Below, in pieces: positions 60,691 to 64,000 of a DNA stretch of 64,000 nucleotides (position 1 is its first letter; the number at the start of each line of letters is the position of its first letter). Under the pieces are notes generated by a model. The model was not told where the DNA came from. It saw nothing but the letters and a program-made list of their open reading frames with translations, and did no database searches. Origin of the DNA: Neodiprion pinetum. Its lineage: Eukaryota > Arthropoda > Insecta > Hymenoptera > Diprionidae. Position numbers and translations under genes: made by a program. The stretch is from assembly GCF_021155775.2 (NCBI RefSeq), contig NC_060236.1, positions 26,302,238 through 26,366,237 of the forward strand, read 5' to 3'.

Positions 60691-61889
60691 GCACATACTA
60701 TCCCTAAACAATTACCGGCTTCTATTCTCTCTGACATTTACTGGACGAATCTCTGATCAGATGGCAAGAAAAAACCCAAGAACTAATCGTACTCCGTATC
60801 CGTTGCAAGGCTCGCTGGGCCTGCTGGATTTGAATGTGTAACGTTGCCGCTTCCTTCGTCATCCCCTCCACAACCCTATGTACTTAACAATTGCAACGTT
60901 GCCGCACATCCGGTACGTGGTAAATAGCAATAGTGGGGGTAGGTAATTTTCCAAGGTGGCGGGGATAAAACTTTCCACTATGTTTCAGTACCCCTCTCCT
61001 CCTTATCATCTCGAAAGTGACCGAAAGAACGTTTTCGAAGTGATTTTCGCACCTACTTCCGGTGCATAATAGCCATTTCGCTATCCAAAGATGTACTCCT
61101 CAGGCGTCAGCCTTTGGTGTGAACATATATTACAGATGTCACGTTCTTCAGGTGTCAGTACGGTATCTAAAATGTGATGGTAAATTTTGACGTTGTAAAA
61201 AACGTTTCCAAAAACTCCATCAGTGATAAATCATTCGTCGAACTTGGTACCCCGTAACTATCTGTTCACAAACCAAGTGACCCGATTGTTAGTTTAGTAA
61301 GAGGGGAATGAGGAGAAACAAAGGAATGGAATTGATATGCAATATTTTTTTTTAATTTCGCTTTCTTTTCGCATAATTTGCTAATGTCTTTATTAAGAAA
61401 ATACAGATCGATGAATGGGTAACAAGGGGGGGTACGGGATGTACGTACTTCCGGCCACTTCGGCACCGTACGACGTACACGTCAATTACCAGGGGTCATG
61501 TCTTCCTGGTCGGTGGATCGGTGCGGAAATCCGCAAGCGCAACTGTTTCCACCCCAAGTGTCCAACGTAAGTTGAAGGTCACTGACCTCGCAAATTCGGT
61601 GAAAGACCTCGCGGACGACAGTTTCGTACCGGTACTGTACATTCGTATCTGCGTCAACGTCGAAAAACAAAATATTGGAGGCTAAAACTACATCTAATGA
61701 GCATTTATTATATTTTACGATAGTGAAAATGGTCTGGTATTATCGTTCGGTCCGCAGTCGAAAAAAAAATTCCTGCAAAGTTTCCGATGGCATCCAAACT
61801 TTTTGTCAGCTTTCTAGCAAAGGTGTAGCAGATCAATATAATGTGTCTTCAGATGATTTGAAGTCATCATTTCTAAATTATTTAACCTA
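60691..61889. other. 5' flank of the distal first exon, no gene seen
   Basis: Probable second promoter. CGTTGCCGC occurs at about 60842 and 60898. No other exon is convincing. A minus-strand frame at 61482-61670 has no start context and no family similarity. Confidence 0.45.
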
Positions 61890-62611
61890 CAGTGGAACCT
61901 CGATTAGCCGAACCTAAATCATTCCTACCTTTTAACCCTATAACAGTAACGTGGGGTGAAAAACGCCCCAACCTTGTAAACTCCATAACTCTGGTACATC
62001 ATATCGTTAAAAGTCCTATAGGGTCTCATTTTCTTCGGTTTTTAGTGAAGAATCACGCGGGCCAAAAAAGTTTTTGTGCAAGTTCCACAAAAGTGGTCGA
62101 AAATTGATATGTCTCGATTTAAAAACGTATAAGTTGTTCTCTTGCGGCCGGAAATTAAAGTTCGCGTGGGGTGTTTCTTACCCCCCCCCCCCCCCTGCCG
62201 TTCTAGGGTTCACCTTCGTGAACTCAAAATTGTGGAACATATACGAGGGGTTAAGACTACAAGTGGTGCAAGTCAGTTTGACCTAATTTTTTAGGACAAA
62301 GGAATTTGGTCCTTTGTGAATCTTAAATACGGATTTCTTTGTTCCGAAAAATTAGGTTACACTGACCCACACCACTTGCATTCTCATAGTTTTATATCAA
62401 CGATATTTTGTGTCAAACTTACACGTCAAAGGACTTGGAATAACGTGTGTGAAAATAAAAAAAAAAAAAATACATGTATTAACTATCTTGTGTTCGTAAT
62501 ATTTTATATACCTGGCATCATTTCACCCGCCATTACTGCTCCCTTGTCCGAACTTTCGCCAATGCGAACTAGGCCCTGTCCCGTTTGATTCAGATGATCG
62601 AGATTCGACTG
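61890..62611. mobile_element. 722-bp pogo-like non-autonomous element
   Basis: The left end CAGTGGAACCTCGATTAGCC and the reverse complement of the right end, CAGTCGAATCTCGATCATCT, agree at about 15 of 20 positions, and TA flanks both ends (61888-61889, 62612-62613). The interior contains a second, internal inverted repeat: GGTGCAAGTCAGTTTGACC near 62265 against GGTTACACTGACCCACACCA near 62353, with AGGACAAAGGAA against TTCTTTGTTCC between. It also holds a 15-nt C run at 62181-62195 and no transposase-length frame. The termini match the family of the element in Duox intron 2. Confidence 0.75.
62181..62195. repeat. Poly-C run
   Basis: Fifteen consecutive C inside the pogo-like element. Confidence 0.95.
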
Positions 62612-63165
62612 TACATAAGTATCTTCAAAATTATATTATATACTTCAAAATTCTTTGAGAATATCAAAGAGCATGAAAAAGTTTACAGATTCTGCAAAAG
62701 GGGAAGGTAACATACTTTCGCACGTTATTAGAATATTTTACCGTGATACTTTCTAATTTTAATTGCCAATGCGATAAGATTCGGTACAAGTATACAACGC
62801 ATCGGAAAAAATCGGGGCAGAAAAGGTCACGTTCACCTTGACGCTATTTCGTCGCGACCTTGCAGAACGATAAGTAAACAAGCTCGCGCAACAAGTGTAT
62901 ATATGCCGTCCGTAGCTCCGCATACACATGTATCTATTAATTTGATCCGCAAGGCTTTGCGAATCTGCTGCAGATCGCGTGCGCGAATTAATGTCTGCAC
63001 TTTGCGGACGCGTAAGAAACTATGCGCGAGGCAGGAATCAGTCGCGTCGATGAATAACTTGGTAATTATCACGATACGCGAACGAAGAATGGTCAGTCAG
63101 TCGCCCCCGCCCCCCTTCCGCCCCAAATCACCGTTAAATTTTAACTAAATTCAATTATCACTTTA

Positions 63166-63285
63166 TTACTGCAGGGTACATTGATGATCAGTTAAATACG
63201 AGGTGGTCTGCGTTCCTGTTGGCTCTAAATTTTTCGTACCCAAAAGAGCCTTGGTACTCTCACCTTCTTTCATCCAGAGTTGAAC
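63166..63285 (-). CDS. ULK3-type serine/threonine kinase, last coding exon
   Basis: Preceded on the minus strand by AATATTATAG (acceptor) and reading VQLWMKEGESTKALLGTKNL and so on to CTLQ-stop (TAA at 63166-63168), 39 residues. It continues without phase offset from the exon ending at 63362 (HKQ/VQLW). The WMKE.ESTKAL string closes a MIT domain as found at the C-terminus of ULK3 / Drosophila Aduk-type kinases. Confidence 0.75.
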   Translation of the reverse strand, partial: VQLWMKEGESTKALLGTKNLEPTGTQTTSYLTDHQCTLQ

Positions 63286-63361
63286 CTATAATATTGTAAC
63301 ATAGTTGATTAATTTAGATTTGTGTAACGTAGCATGCCATGTTTCGTTCGGGTGAATTTAC

Positions 63362-63570
63362 CTGTTTGTGGAGGAGGTCTCTTCTGTGGCCAGGTGGTTC
63401 CTTAGCTAAAAGAGGCACCAGCATTTCTAAACAGGATTTAAACTTCTCAAGGGCAACTTCGTACTTCCCTTCAGAGAGATACTGCTCTGCAATCTCACCT
63501 ATTTCTAAGGCATCGCACATACCTGCTGTACTTTTGCTCAGGCTACCTATTTCCGAACGTGAATATTCAG
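63362..63570 (-). CDS. ULK3-type serine/threonine kinase, penultimate exon (MIT domain; 5' boundary uncertain)
   Basis: Reads SLSKSTAGMCDALEIGEIAE, then QYLSEGKYEVALEKFKSCLE and PLLAKEPPGHRRDLLHKQ, followed by the donor GTAAAT at 63361. The pattern of a helical hairpin with YLSEGKYEVALEKF is a microtubule-interacting-and-trafficking (MIT) domain, and the KEPPG.RRDLLH string is what I associate with ULK3 kinases, which act in autophagy and Hedgehog signalling. MIT domains bind ESCRT-III tails. The frame is open upstream to a TAA just beyond 63586. The acceptor could be at 63571 (GCAATAG) or a later AG, and none has a strong pyrimidine tract. The kinase domain and the rest of the gene lie beyond the right edge; other MIT kinases cannot be ruled out. 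Confidence 0.7.
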
Positions 63571-63586
63571 CTATTGCGTATAGAGT

Positions 63587-64000
63587 TTGATTTTATAAAT
63601 TTCTACTTCAGTCAATTCCAATCGTTAACTTAGCATGAGCAGGTGAACAGAAACGGGAGATAAATCGAACTGCACAGTCTTTTGGGCGAAAGAAATCAGC
63701 AGAGTACTTAGCTTTTCAAAATCTGACACTGACCTTATTTATAAAGCAGATAAACAAGAAAGCACATTTTGTTTTTGAATTTTTTTTCAAGTGTCAAGGT
63801 TCATTTATATGAAATCCAGGAAACTTTTAAAATGGGAGATTCAAACTACGTTCATCTCATTTACTTATTCCAATGATGTAAATATTCCGAAAATAGCTTC
63901 ACCCATTTCATTGGCTTTAAAAATATTATATTTAAATAATGGGAAAGAACTACACTTTCATTAATTACTCTTAATTAATCAGTGAACAATTCATATTGTA
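63587..64000 (-). other. Probable intron of the ULK3-type gene
   Basis: AT-rich sequence upstream of the MIT exon without another recognisable exon in any frame. Confidence 0.5.

Noticed and set aside
61482..61670. 62-aa minus-strand frame upstream of the pogo-like element
   Set aside because: First considered as part of the ULK3-type gene, but that gene already ends at 63166; no start context, no splice partners.

Overview
This is a window of eukaryotic nuclear DNA, almost certainly from an insect. Genes are split by short introns with GT...AG ends. The intergenic DNA is AT-rich and full of homopolymers and microsatellites. The recognisable products are animal proteins, including a Seven-up/COUP-TF receptor and an insect-type dual oxidase. 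A hymenopteran such as a sawfly would fit, but that is a guess from general character, not from a diagnostic marker. I see no bacterial, phage or viral genes and no CRISPR.

Layout. 1-3402: the 3' end of the nuclear receptor gene seven-up (+ strand); only the last coding exon (3128-3402) is here, preceded by intron that contains a 298-bp tandem duplication reaching into the exon's own splice acceptor. 3403-23.8 kb: about 20 kb without a convincing gene. It holds the presumptive svp 3'UTR and gene-poor DNA with many microsatellites and two TA-flanked MITE-like elements. 23855-29745: a complete 15-exon DHX34 RNA helicase gene (+), 1153 aa in my model. 29915-31411: an intronless PIG-V GPI mannosyltransferase gene (-), tail-to-tail with DHX34. 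31678-40710: a complete 26-exon dual oxidase gene (+), 1590 aa in my model, head-to-head with PIG-V (266 bp between start codons), with one GC-AG intron and a pogo-like MITE in an intron. 40.7-49 kb: no supported gene. 49076-60690: a minus-strand gene for a conserved-looking protein I cannot name. It has seven coding exons including a 27-nt microexon, plus a second, phase-compatible first exon 4.5 kb further upstream, so two N-termini are predicted. 61890-62611: a pogo-like element. 63166-63570: the last two coding exons of a minus-strand ULK3-type kinase gene (MIT domain); the rest lies beyond the window.

The genes are unrelated housekeeping or developmental genes rather than a pathway cluster: transcription factor, mRNA surveillance helicase, GPI anchor synthesis, ROS production, an unnamed probably nuclear protein, and an autophagy/Hedgehog-type kinase. 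The only shared architecture is the compact DHX34 / PIG-V / Duox block, where neighbours share 3' and 5' flanks.

I joined exons by hand by matching reading frame, splice-site consensus and family similarity. Every internal junction in DHX34, Duox and the unnamed gene keeps frame. I found no clear previously undescribed biological system. The best leads are the alternative first exon plus microexon of the unnamed gene, the acceptor-spanning duplication in svp, the GC-AG intron in Duox, the MITEs, and a 28-bp near-perfect hairpin at 58.6 kb.
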